Source of the DNA: CALRWV02 sp943371965
GTDB lineage: Bacteria; Bacteroidota; JABWAT01
Reading direction: 5' to 3'
Length of the DNA: 64,000 nt
NCBI GenBank assembly: GCA_943371965.1
Contig: CALRWV020000011.1
Span: forward strand, 1-64,000
Below the pieces are notes generated by a model. The model searched no databases. It was not told where the DNA came from and saw only the letters and a list, made by a program, of their open reading frames with translations. The translations under genes and the position numbers were made by a program. How positions within the stretch are numbered: position 1 is the first letter of the stretch; every line of letters begins with the position of its first letter. Positions 15,742 to 24,350 of this stretch are shown piece after piece.

Positions 15742-17094
15742 ATGAAAGTTCTCATTGCCGACGATGAAAAAAATATCCGTGAGCTGCTGAAAGATTTTCT
15801 TGAAGAACGCAGTTATGAAGTTGAGACTGCCGAAAACGGTGAAGTCGCCATGCAGAAATTGAAAGCAGGTGAATTTGATATCCTGATTTCGGATATGAAA
15901 ATGCCGTACCGTTCCGGAATTGAAATTCTGCGTGAAATTTCCGGTTGGGAATCGTTTCCTGTCACCATCATGATTACCGCTTACAGTTCGGTTGAAACTG
16001 CGGTTGAGTGCATCAAATTGGGTGCACATGATTTTATTCTGAAACCGATTGATCCTGACGAAATCCTGAAAATCATTGAAAAGGCAACCGCTGTTGCATC
16101 GCAAAACCAGAATCAGCCATCGTTCAAAAAGCAGAAAACCAAAGCCGGAAAAACAACTGAAATTGTAGGAGAACATGAATCGATCAAACAGTTGAAAAAC
16201 ATGATTGATAAAGTTGCCGTTCAGGATGTTACCGTTCTGATTCAGGGAGAAAGCGGAACCGGAAAAGAGTTGGTTGCACGTCTGATCCATGAAAAATCAA
16301 AACGGAGTTCAGGACCGTTCATTGCTGTAAATTGTGCAGCATTGAATGATAACCTGATTGAATCCGAATTTTTCGGTCACGAAAAAGGTGCTTTTACAGG
16401 CGCATCAGAAAAACGGATCGGCAGATTTGAACTCGCAGAAAACGGAACCATTTTTCTTGATGAAATTGGTGATCTTCCCCATGCTGTTCAGGCGAAACTC
16501 CTGCGTGTTCTTCAGGAAAAAACGTTTGAGCGTGTTGGAGGAACGTCGCAAATCAAAACAAATGTCAGGGTCATAACTGCTACCTGTCAGGAATTGAAAA
16601 AGAAAATTCTGAACAATGAATTCAGGGAAGATTTATATTTCAGGTTGAATGTATTTCCGATTGTTACACCGCAACTTCGCAACCGGATTTCAGATCTTCC
16701 TTTACTGATTGATTTTCTTCTGAAAAAATATTGTTCCAGCATGGAAATTCCTGCACCTAAAATTTCACAGGATTTCATTGAAGCCTGTTCAAAGAACTCA
16801 TGGCGCGGAAACATCCGCGAACTGGAAAATATAATCCAGCGGTTGCTGATTCTCCACTCTGACAAATCAGTTTGGACCCAAAATGAATTTCCATCCGATC
16901 TTCAGGATGATTCGGTTTCCGAGGCAAAACCTGCAGAAGAAAATTCCGAGGAAGGAAAAATCAGATCAGCTCTGGTCAAAGCTGCAGGAAATATAAGTCT
17001 GGCGGCAGAAAAACTTGAAATCAGCCGGGTTACCCTTTATGCAAAAATCAAACAGTTTGGAATCAATTTAAAGGAATTGAAAGCCGGAATTTGA
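15742..17094 (+). CDS. Sigma-54-dependent response regulator (NtrC/AtoC type)
   Basis: 450 residues with the full three-domain layout. Receiver 1-120: acidic pair DDE near 7-9, phosphoacceptor in ISDMKMP near 53 and conserved Lys in LKP. AAA+ domain about 140-365: Walker A GESGTGKE near 170, GAFTGA (the sigma-54 contact loop) near 216, Walker B TIFLDEIGDL near 232. Fis-type helix-turn-helix at the end (NISLAAEKLEISRVTLYAKI). It activates RpoN promoters after phosphorylation. No kinase is adjacent; the orphan HisKA_7TM kinase at 24337-26298 is a candidate partner only by proximity. AGGAAGG stands a few bases before the ATG. Confidence 0.96.
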   Translation: MKVLIADDEKNIRELLKDFLEERSYEVETAENGEVAMQKLKAGEFDILISDMKMPYRSGIEILREISGWESFPVTIMITAYSSVETAVECIKLGAHDFILKPIDPDEILKIIEKATAVASQNQNQPSFKKQKTKAGKTTEIVGEHESIKQLKNMIDKVAVQDVTVLIQGESGTGKELVARLIHEKSKRSSGPFIAVNCAALNDNLIESEFFGHEKGAFTGASEKRIGRFELAENGTIFLDEIGDLPHAVQAKLLRVLQEKTFERVGGTSQIKTNVRVITATCQELKKKILNNEFREDLYFRLNVFPIVTPQLRNRISDLPLLIDFLLKKYCSSMEIPAPKISQDFIEACSKNSWRGNIRELENIIQRLLILHSDKSVWTQNEFPSDLQDDSVSEAKPAEENSEEGKIRSALVKAAGNISLAAEKLEISRVTLYAKIKQFGINLKELKAGI

Positions 17095-17134
17095 AATTTC
17101 ACAAAAAGGGTTTTAAGCAAATATTTACTATCTT

Positions 17135-17758
17135 GTGGACTCAACAAAAACAGTTAATAAAGATGACTGTCAGAGGTTTTTTACGGATCAGTTAACAGTA
17201 AATTTTGACGTTCTTGGTTTAAATGATGAACAGTTGTTTAAACTTTGTTCCACCAACAAAGGAATAAAAATCGAGAGAAATTCAAAAGGGGAATTGATTT
17301 TATGTCCCCCACCAGGGATGACAATCAGTTTTCTGATTACAGAACTGAATGCTGAAATGGCTATTTGGAACAGGAAATCTCAGACTGGTAAAGTAACGGG
17401 CTATTCCAGCGGTTATTTTTTGAAAAATAGTGCAATGAGAAGCCCAGACGCAGCTTGGATTTCAAACGAACGCTTATCAAAATATTCAAAAAAACAGCTG
17501 GAATCATTTTTCCCCGAATGCCCTGACTTTGTTGTTGAAATCATGTCAAAAACTGATGCACTGAAATCATCAAAGGAAAAAATGCATGAGTGGATCGAAA
17601 ACGGCTGCCGTTTAGGTTGGCTGATTGATCCACATGGAAAAAAAACTTATGTCTACCTTGAAAATGGAGAAATAGAAATTGTCCGCGGTTTTGATACAGA
17701 ACTTTCAGGCGAAACTGTTTGTAAGGGATTCAAATTTAAACTTTCACTTTTAAAATAA
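17135..17758 (+). CDS. Uma2 family (DUF820) PD-(D/E)XK nuclease-like protein
   Basis: 207 residues, close to the usual Uma2 length. Core features are LFKLCSTNKGIKIERNSKGE, SPDAAWISNERL, CPDFVVEIMSKTD (the Asp and Glu of the nuclease motif), KEKMHEWIENGCRLGWLIDP and the end strand KTYVY. Uma2 proteins are predicted restriction-endonuclease-fold proteins; their biological role is not settled. The GTG start at 17135 is the only upstream option in frame, but it overlaps a TATCTTG promoter-like element (17129-17135) and lacks a ribosome site, so the start is uncertain. It ends 4 bases before the pyrophosphatase start, so the two are probably co-transcribed. Confidence 0.85.
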   Translation: MDSTKTVNKDDCQRFFTDQLTVNFDVLGLNDEQLFKLCSTNKGIKIERNSKGELILCPPPGMTISFLITELNAEMAIWNRKSQTGKVTGYSSGYFLKNSAMRSPDAAWISNERLSKYSKKQLESFFPECPDFVVEIMSKTDALKSSKEKMHEWIENGCRLGWLIDPHGKKTYVYLENGEIEIVRGFDTELSGETVCKGFKFKLSLLK

Positions 17759-17762
17759 AATT

Positions 17763-18371
17763 ATGCAACAAATATTCAAAGCACACCCATGGCATGGAAT
17801 TCCGATCGGGGAACATGCACCTCATCAAGTAACTGCTTTTATCGAAATCGTACCAACTGATACGGTAAAATATGAAATCGACAAACAGACCGGTTATCTG
17901 AAAATTGACCGTCCGCAGTTGTTTTCAAATACACTTCCGGCACTTTACGGATTTATTCCACAAACTTTCTGCGGTGAAAAAGTGGGAGAATTCTGCAGCC
18001 AGAAAACCGGGCGCGAAAAAATTGTCGGTGATGGCGATCCGCTTGATATTTGCGTTTTAACCGAGAAAGAAATCCCGCGTGGTGATATAATTCTTCAGGC
18101 AATTCCGATAGGCGGATTCAGAATGATTGATAAAAACGAAGCAGATGATAAAATTATTGCCGTTCTGAAAGGTGACGCCATTTATGGAAACTGGACTGAT
18201 ATTTCCGATTGCCCGAAACCCATCATTGAAAGATTACGTCATTATTTTCTGACTTACAAGTATATTCCAGGTCAGGAAGCTTCAAATAAATGTGAAATTA
18301 CCCATGTTTACAGCCGGGAAGAAGCATGTGAAGTAATTAAGATCAGCCGTTACGATTATAAGAATATGTAA
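17763..18371 (+). CDS. ppa: Family I inorganic pyrophosphatase
   Basis: 202 residues. It hydrolyses pyrophosphate to two phosphates, pulling biosynthetic reactions forward. The PPase signature is DGDPLDI (about residues 96-102), with KYEIDKQTGYLKIDR (substrate-binding Lys and Glu), FIPQTFCGE and DDKIIAV around it. The chain is longer than bacterial 175-residue enzymes because of an insert (GEKVGEFCSQKTGREKIV) and a tail, a form seen in other Bacteroidota-like genomes. It follows the Uma2 gene by 4 bases. Confidence 0.95.
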   Translation: MQQIFKAHPWHGIPIGEHAPHQVTAFIEIVPTDTVKYEIDKQTGYLKIDRPQLFSNTLPALYGFIPQTFCGEKVGEFCSQKTGREKIVGDGDPLDICVLTEKEIPRGDIILQAIPIGGFRMIDKNEADDKIIAVLKGDAIYGNWTDISDCPKPIIERLRHYFLTYKYIPGQEASNKCEITHVYSREEACEVIKISRYDYKNM

Positions 18372-18487
18372 TACGATCAAACAGTTACTGTTCAGTATTG
18401 GGTTAATTGAACTTTTAATTGTGACTTATTAATTATAACTTGAAAATAGAAGTAACACTGGAAAGAAATTTTCAATCCTGCAAAATT

Positions 18488-18578
18488 CTCTCCCGATTTC
18501 TGATTTTCGATTCTCAACTTTCAATTTTCAGTTTTCTATTCAGTTTTGTTGGTTCAGTTGGGTGTGGTGTGCGGTCTG
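18488..18578 (+). repeat. Heptad array between ppa and glgX
   Basis: Clear 7-bp periodicity from 18495 to 18536 (GATTTCT, GATTTTC, then AATTTTC, AGTTTTC). A weaker, more diverged continuation (nGGTnTG-like units) runs to 18578, almost to the glgX ATG at 18583. Confidence 0.65.
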
Positions 18579-18582
18579 ATTT

Positions 18583-20664
18583 ATGAAAAAAGAAAAAACA
18601 ATTCTTGATGTAATAGTTGGAGAGTTTGAAATTTCCCGCGGAAGTCCGTTGCCAATGGGTGCAACACTGAAACGCGATGGAATTAATTTTTCAATTTTCT
18701 CAAAGAATGCTACATCCGTTAGCTTGGTTATTCTTTATCCCGGTGAAGAAAATCCGATTGCAGAATTTCCGCTTGATCCTAAAATCAACAAAACCGGTTA
18801 TGTTTGGCATGCATTTATCCGGGGTCTTGATCCCGGAATTGGTTACGGATACCGGTTGGATAAACGTAATAATGATTATCCACATATTCACAGGTACAAC
18901 AAAGAAAATATCCTGATCGATCCGTATACTAAGGCAATTTCCGGTGGAGAAACCTGGAGAAATCAGGTAAAATCACCCAAATATTCCCTGATCATCAATG
19001 ATGATTTTGATTGGGAATTTGAACAACCGCTTAACCGTCCACTTTCCGAAACTATTATTTATGAAATGCACGTGCGGGGATTTACCCGTCATGAATCTTC
19101 AGGCGTAACAGATAAAGGAACGTTTTCTGGAGTAACCGAGAAAATTCCTTATTTGCAGGAACTTGGAATTACCGCCGTTGAACTTTTACCTATCAGTGAA
19201 TTTGAAGAAACAGAATATACAGATAGACACAATCCGCTAACCGGCGAACATTTGGTAAACTTTTGGGGATACAATTCGTTCGGCTTCTTTTCGCCCAAAG
19301 CATCTTATGCAGCCAATAATCATTTGGGACAGCAGGTTAAAGAATTTAAAACGATGGTCAAGAAAATGCACAAAGCCGGAATTGAGGTAATTCTGGATGT
19401 GGTTTTTAATCATACTGCTGAAGGTGATGAACGTGGCCCGGTTTTTAATTTCAGGGGAATTGATAATTCTGTTTTTTATATTATCGATCCTAAAACCGGT
19501 GCTTACCATAATTATTCGGGTTGCGGAAATACGGTCAATTGCAATCACCCGTTTGTCAGAGATATGATTTTGGATTGTCTTCGTTATTGGGTAACTGAAA
19601 TGCATGTTGATGGATTCCGGTTTGACCTTGCATCCATTTTGGGCCGTGATCAGGATGGTTCTGTTTTGGCAAATCCACCTTTGATTGAAAGAATTGCGGC
19701 AGATCCGATTCTTGCAAACACAAAAATTATTGCTGAAGCCTGGGATGCATCAGGACTTTATCAGGTTGGAACTTTTCCTGCATGGAGGCGTTGGGCTGAA
19801 TGGAACGGAAAATTCAGGGATGATGTCAGAAAATTTGTAAAAGGGGATTCCGGATTAACAGGAGCTTTGGCATACAGGTTAACGGGAAGTTCAGATTTGT
19901 ATGAATCCAACGGAAGAACTCCATTTCACAGCATCAATTTTCTCACCAGCCATGATGGATTTACCTTGTCAGATTTGGTAACCTATCAGGAAAAGCACAA
20001 TGAATCAAACGGGGAAAATTCCGTTGATGGATCAAATGCAAATTATTCCTGGAATTGCGGCGTTGAAGGTGAAACAAAAGACATATCGATTAATCAGCTC
20101 AGAAATAAACAAATCAAAAATCTGGCAACAATTCTGATGCTTTCCAGCGGTGTTCCCATGATTCTTTCCGGAGATGAATTTGGAAGAACACAATTGGGAA
20201 ACAACAACGCCTATTGTCATGACAATGAAATCAGTTGGTTAAACTGGAATCTGACAGAAAAAAATTCTGATTTATTCAGGTTCTGGAAACTGCTGATCAG
20301 GTTCAGAAAATCAAATGATTTATTCCGCCGTGAAACTTTCCAATCATTTCATATCGAATGGCACGGACACACCTTATTTCATCCTGACTGGAGTTCCGAA
20401 TCTCGATCAATAGCCATGCATTTGTATACCGATTTCAGGGAAAGAATTAAAGGATACAAAGATATTTATCTGATTTTCAACTCACATTGGGAATCGGGCA
20501 GTTTTGAATTGCCTCATTTATTTGGAAAGAAGTGGCATCGGGTAATTGATACCCATTTACATTCTCAATCTGATATTTTGGAACATGGACATGAAATTAT
20601 TCTTTCAGACCAGAATAATTATTTGGTAAATGAAAGATCAGTTGTCGTTCTGGCAGCTTTTTAG
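18583..20664 (+). CDS. glgX: Glycogen debranching enzyme GlgX (isoamylase type, GH13)
   Basis: 693 residues, the normal GlgX length. It cleaves alpha-1,6 branches in glycogen limit dextrins. An amino-terminal CBM48-type domain (about 15-110, GSPLPMGATLKRDGINFSIFS) precedes the GH13 barrel. Catalytic residues are visible: nucleophile Asp in VDGFRFDLAS (about 347), acid Glu in IIAEAWDASG (about 384) and the third Asp in FLTSHDGFTL (about 456). DVVFNHTAEG and SGDEFGRTQLGNNNAYCHD are further GlgX signatures. No other glycogen gene is adjacent. Confidence 0.96.
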   Translation: MKKEKTILDVIVGEFEISRGSPLPMGATLKRDGINFSIFSKNATSVSLVILYPGEENPIAEFPLDPKINKTGYVWHAFIRGLDPGIGYGYRLDKRNNDYPHIHRYNKENILIDPYTKAISGGETWRNQVKSPKYSLIINDDFDWEFEQPLNRPLSETIIYEMHVRGFTRHESSGVTDKGTFSGVTEKIPYLQELGITAVELLPISEFEETEYTDRHNPLTGEHLVNFWGYNSFGFFSPKASYAANNHLGQQVKEFKTMVKKMHKAGIEVILDVVFNHTAEGDERGPVFNFRGIDNSVFYIIDPKTGAYHNYSGCGNTVNCNHPFVRDMILDCLRYWVTEMHVDGFRFDLASILGRDQDGSVLANPPLIERIAADPILANTKIIAEAWDASGLYQVGTFPAWRRWAEWNGKFRDDVRKFVKGDSGLTGALAYRLTGSSDLYESNGRTPFHSINFLTSHDGFTLSDLVTYQEKHNESNGENSVDGSNANYSWNCGVEGETKDISINQLRNKQIKNLATILMLSSGVPMILSGDEFGRTQLGNNNAYCHDNEISWLNWNLTEKNSDLFRFWKLLIRFRKSNDLFRRETFQSFHIEWHGHTLFHPDWSSESRSIAMHLYTDFRERIKGYKDIYLIFNSHWESGSFELPHLFGKKWHRVIDTHLHSQSDILEHGHEIILSDQNNYLVNERSVVVLAAF

Positions 20665-20825
20665 TCTTATAACACAATTAATCGTATTGATAATTGCAAT
20701 TAATTGATATTCAATGTTTTCACCTTATTTAATTTGAAATAAACATCATTTATGCGCTGTGATTTCTTTTCTTTTTTAAATACTTAACTTAAATTGTCAA
20801 TCAATTAAACTCGAAAATTCCTATT

Positions 20826-23800
20826 ATGTTCAAACCGGAAAACAACGGTATTACTGAAATCTTCAAAAAAACAGATTTCAACCGACAGGCGCTAATTCCT
20901 TACCGGTATCTGTTTTTGTTTGTTGCTTTAGTTGTTCCCGGATTTTGGTTTGTTTATCATGTCCTTGAACCGAGAGCAATTGATTCACTTTATGTCAGAC
21001 TTGCACTTTCAGCAATGTTTCTGGCATTGTTTACTGCTACCTTTTTCATTTCGTTTGTAAAAAAGAACATTTACAATTTTGCCTTCGCTTCCTATTTTAT
21101 TGTCAGTATCTGGATTCTGAAACTCAATTACGACAACAGTTTTTCCGAACTTTATATTTTGGGATTGATCCTGATTTATTTCGTTGTTTGCATTGCAATA
21201 CGGGATACTTTTCAACTTGCAGTTTATTCCATTACAATGAATGTTGCAGTCATTTTGCTGATCAATGAATTTCCTTTTTCGGGTTATACTATTTCATTGC
21301 TTTCAGTTTTCTCGCTGACATTTGCAATTATCTGTTTCATGGTTCTGCTGACACGCAATAAAATACAGAACGATCTTGAGATCAGCAGTTCACTTTTATC
21401 TTCCATTTTTCATGAATCCGGTGATGCCATTCTTATTGTTGATATTGGAACAAAAACAATAATCGACTGCAATCATCAGGCGCTTGATTTGTTTGAGATA
21501 AATTCAAAAAACAAATTCAGAACCGACAGCGAAATCCAGCGGATGATGAAAGAAAATCTGGATTCCCTTTTTGAAACTGATTCATTTGATGATACATCCA
21601 AAAATTTTCTCGGAACAAAACTTTCAACTGCATCAGGAAAGACAGTCTGGGCTGATATTTCAGGAAAAGAATTGCCGTTGAGAAACAGAAAAATCCTGCT
21701 GATTACAATAGTTGATACATCGGACAGAAGAAAGGCAGATGAATCTTCACGTAAAGTTTCAGAACAGCGCAAACAGCTTCTTGAAGTTTCAAAAAAACTC
21801 AATTCAACTTTATCTGAAGATGAAATCATTAAACAAATTGCCGCCAGTCTGACCAAAGTTCTGCAATATGACGGTTGTATTCTTTACAAAATGGATCCGG
21901 TTAAAGGCGTCATGTATCCTCTGGTATTGAAATCTTCAGGAATTGCAGTACCTGAACTGTCGAAATATGCAATCCCTATTACAAAGGGAATTGCGGGAGC
22001 CGTGTTTGAAAAAAAATCAGGGGAAATTGTTAACTATGCACACCTTGATCCGCGCTCTATTTATTTGAGTGAGCTTCACAGAAAATTTGAACACCTGATT
22101 TCAATTCCGCTGGTTAACAAGGAAAATGTTGTTGCTGTTTTCAGCGTTGTCCGAGATGCAGATCCACCTTTTACCGAAGATGAATTTGAGCTGGTTCAGC
22201 TCTTTGTTTCTCAGGCCTCCATTGCTCTTGAAAATGCAAGGTTGTTCAAGGAAGTGCAGAACGAAGCTCTTCATACCCATGCAATCATCGAAGTAACAAA
22301 CGCCATCAATTCAACAATGGATGTCAACAGGCTTCTTGACCTGATTGTTGAAAAAGTTTTAAACTTAACAAATTCAACAGAAGGTGGTTTGTTTCTTGTC
22401 AATGAAATTGAACAAACACTGTCTATGGTTTCCAATCAGGGTAGAAATGATGGAATTCAGCATGAAATAAAATTAAGAATGGGTGAAGGAATCGCTGGTT
22501 GGGTGGCACAAACCGGCGATCCTGTTCTGATCAAAAATGCACATACAGATCCGAATTATTCAGTCTTTCGTCCGTTTGAACACATTCAATCAATTATTTC
22601 CATACCTCTTTTCAATCAGGGAAAAGTAGTTGGAGTGCTCAGTATTAGCCGTGTTACAGGTGAGCCTGCGTTTACAGAAGATGATTACCGGATTGCACAG
22701 AATTTTGCACATCAGGCAGCACTTGCTTTGGATAATGTCAGGCTTTTTGATGAAATCAGAATTTCAGAAGAAAAATACCGTTCCATGTTTGAGGAAACAG
22801 AAGAAGTTGTAATTTTTACAGACATCGATGGCAAAATCCTGGATATCAATCCTGCTGGAGTCAAGCTGTATGGTTTCGATTCAAAAGAAGAACTTCTTGC
22901 AATTCCTTCAATTGAAACTTTGTATGCTGATAAAATAAACCGTGCTCCTTATATAGAAGAAATGCTTTCAAAGGGATTTGTAAAAAACCTTGAAGTTGAA
23001 ATGAAAAGAAAAGATGGAGGAAAATTATTCCTTCTTGAAACTTCATTTGCTGTTCGTGATGAATTTGGCAACATCTCTTTTTTCCGCGGAATACTGCGTG
23101 ACATTACTGAACGCCGGAAACTGGAGCAGCAGTTTTTCCAATCTCAGAAAATGGAATCCATCGGTCTTCTTGCAGGTGGAATCGCCCATGATTTCAATAA
23201 TATCCTGAGCGGTATTTTGGGTTACGCATCACTGATCAAAACCGGAATTGATGAAAACCATAAATATTTCAAATATGTTGATTCGATGGAAAAAAGTGCT
23301 CTACGTGCCGCAGAACTGACTTCCCAGCTTCTTGCTTTTGCACGAGGCGGAAAATATGTTACCAAACTTTTCGGCATCAATGAAGTTGTTACGGAAACAA
23401 TGACCATTCTTGCGAGAACATTCAGCAAATCGATTGACATCGAAATGTTTCTTGAAGAAAATCTGCCGATGATTGAAGGTGATCCCAGTCAGATGCAGCA
23501 GGTAACGCTGAACCTATGTGTCAATGCCCGGGATGCGATCAAAGGATCCGGAAAAATTATTATTGAGACAAACAAAGTTGTTTTGGAAGAGGGGGAAGCA
23601 TCTACCAAATCAGAATTGAAACCGGGAACCTACGTTACAGTTTCAGTTACAGATACCGGTATTGGAATGGACAAGGAGACCCTTCAGAGAATTTACGAAC
23701 CCTTTTTCACAACCAAAGAAGTTGGAAAGGGAACCGGACTCGGTTTGGCGATGGTGTATGGTGTAGTCAAGAACCATGAAGGTCTTATCAACGTTTACAG

Positions 23801-24293
23801 TGAAGTTGGTGAAGGAACAACCTTCATGATTTATCTTCCTGCCATAACTGATTCGGAAAATAATTCAAACGCAAAACCTGACAGTTCCAAAGATGGAAAT
23901 TTAACTGAGACTTTATACTCCAAAAATCATGATGTTGTTTTGGTTGTTGATGATGAGGAATCTTTACAGGCGCTTCTGTTTGATGTCTTAAGTAATTTTG
24001 GTTACCGTGTTTTATCAGCACAGAATGGAATTGAAGCACTTAAAATTTACAACGCCCACAAAGACGATATCAACATTGTTATACTTGATATGGTTATGCC
24101 AAAACTTGGTGGTTATGAAACTTTTCTTGAACTGAAAAAAATAAATCCAAATGTAAAAACAATCTTATCTTCAGGTTTCAGCCAGAATATACAAACCCAG
24201 GAAATGATGAATTCAGGTGTCTCGTCTTTTATTCAGAAACCCTATCAGGTTAATGAACTGTTGAAAAAAGTCAAACAGGCTATATACGGATAA
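20826..24293 (+). CDS. Hybrid sensor histidine kinase with PAS, two GAF and receiver domains
   Basis: 1155 residues. About six membrane helices (residues 27-180) are followed by a PAS domain (about 190-300, SSIFHESGDAILIVD), GAF 1 (about 330-480), GAF 2 (about 490-640), a second PAS (about 650-780, YRSMFEETEEVVIFTDIDG), HisKA with LAGGIAHDFNNILSG (His near 789), HATPase_c with CVNARDAI, DTGIGM and GKGTGLGLAMV, and a carboxyl receiver (about 1038-1152, DDEE, ILDMVMP, QKP). It senses internal or membrane signals and passes phosphate to its own receiver; no response regulator or Hpt is next to it, so its output is unknown. It converges on another kinase gene 43 bases away. Confidence 0.95.
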   Translation: MFKPENNGITEIFKKTDFNRQALIPYRYLFLFVALVVPGFWFVYHVLEPRAIDSLYVRLALSAMFLALFTATFFISFVKKNIYNFAFASYFIVSIWILKLNYDNSFSELYILGLILIYFVVCIAIRDTFQLAVYSITMNVAVILLINEFPFSGYTISLLSVFSLTFAIICFMVLLTRNKIQNDLEISSSLLSSIFHESGDAILIVDIGTKTIIDCNHQALDLFEINSKNKFRTDSEIQRMMKENLDSLFETDSFDDTSKNFLGTKLSTASGKTVWADISGKELPLRNRKILLITIVDTSDRRKADESSRKVSEQRKQLLEVSKKLNSTLSEDEIIKQIAASLTKVLQYDGCILYKMDPVKGVMYPLVLKSSGIAVPELSKYAIPITKGIAGAVFEKKSGEIVNYAHLDPRSIYLSELHRKFEHLISIPLVNKENVVAVFSVVRDADPPFTEDEFELVQLFVSQASIALENARLFKEVQNEALHTHAIIEVTNAINSTMDVNRLLDLIVEKVLNLTNSTEGGLFLVNEIEQTLSMVSNQGRNDGIQHEIKLRMGEGIAGWVAQTGDPVLIKNAHTDPNYSVFRPFEHIQSIISIPLFNQGKVVGVLSISRVTGEPAFTEDDYRIAQNFAHQAALALDNVRLFDEIRISEEKYRSMFEETEEVVIFTDIDGKILDINPAGVKLYGFDSKEELLAIPSIETLYADKINRAPYIEEMLSKGFVKNLEVEMKRKDGGKLFLLETSFAVRDEFGNISFFRGILRDITERRKLEQQFFQSQKMESIGLLAGGIAHDFNNILSGILGYASLIKTGIDENHKYFKYVDSMEKSALRAAELTSQLLAFARGGKYVTKLFGINEVVTETMTILARTFSKSIDIEMFLEENLPMIEGDPSQMQQVTLNLCVNARDAIKGSGKIIIETNKVVLEEGEASTKSELKPGTYVTVSVTDTGIGMDKETLQRIYEPFFTTKEVGKGTGLGLAMVYGVVKNHEGLINVYSEVGEGTTFMIYLPAITDSENNSNAKPDSSKDGNLTETLYSKNHDVVLVVDDEESLQALLFDVLSNFGYRVLSAQNGIEALKIYNAHKDDINIVILDMVMPKLGGYETFLELKKINPNVKTILSSGFSQNIQTQEMMNSGVSSFIQKPYQVNELLKKVKQAIYG

Positions 24294-24303
24294 ATGTGTT
24301 TAA

Positions 24304-24350
24304 TTAATTTCAAGTGATTATACCAGATTCAAAAAATCACTTGAAATTAA
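24304..24350. terminator. Bidirectional hairpin between the two kinase genes
   Basis: TTAATTTCAAGTGATT (24304-24319) and its exact reverse complement (24335-24350) form a 16-bp stem with a 15-base loop. The right arm overlaps the last codons and stop of the minus-strand kinase. A-rich loop and T-rich flanks suit termination in both directions. Confidence 0.75.

Noticed and set aside
15655..16290. 211-codon open frame on the minus strand
   Set aside because: It lies antisense to the well-supported sigma-54 response regulator, has low-complexity Phe/Asn-rich composition and no ribosome site or family.
17135..18371. Uma2 gene as part of a transposon
   Set aside because: Uma2 proteins often lie in mobile DNA, but no terminal repeats, transposase or composition change was seen, and it is closely linked to ppa.
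20683..20715. CAATTAAT / ATTAATTG inverted pair after glgX
   Set aside because: Only AT pairs around a long loop; expected by chance in this AT-rich gap.
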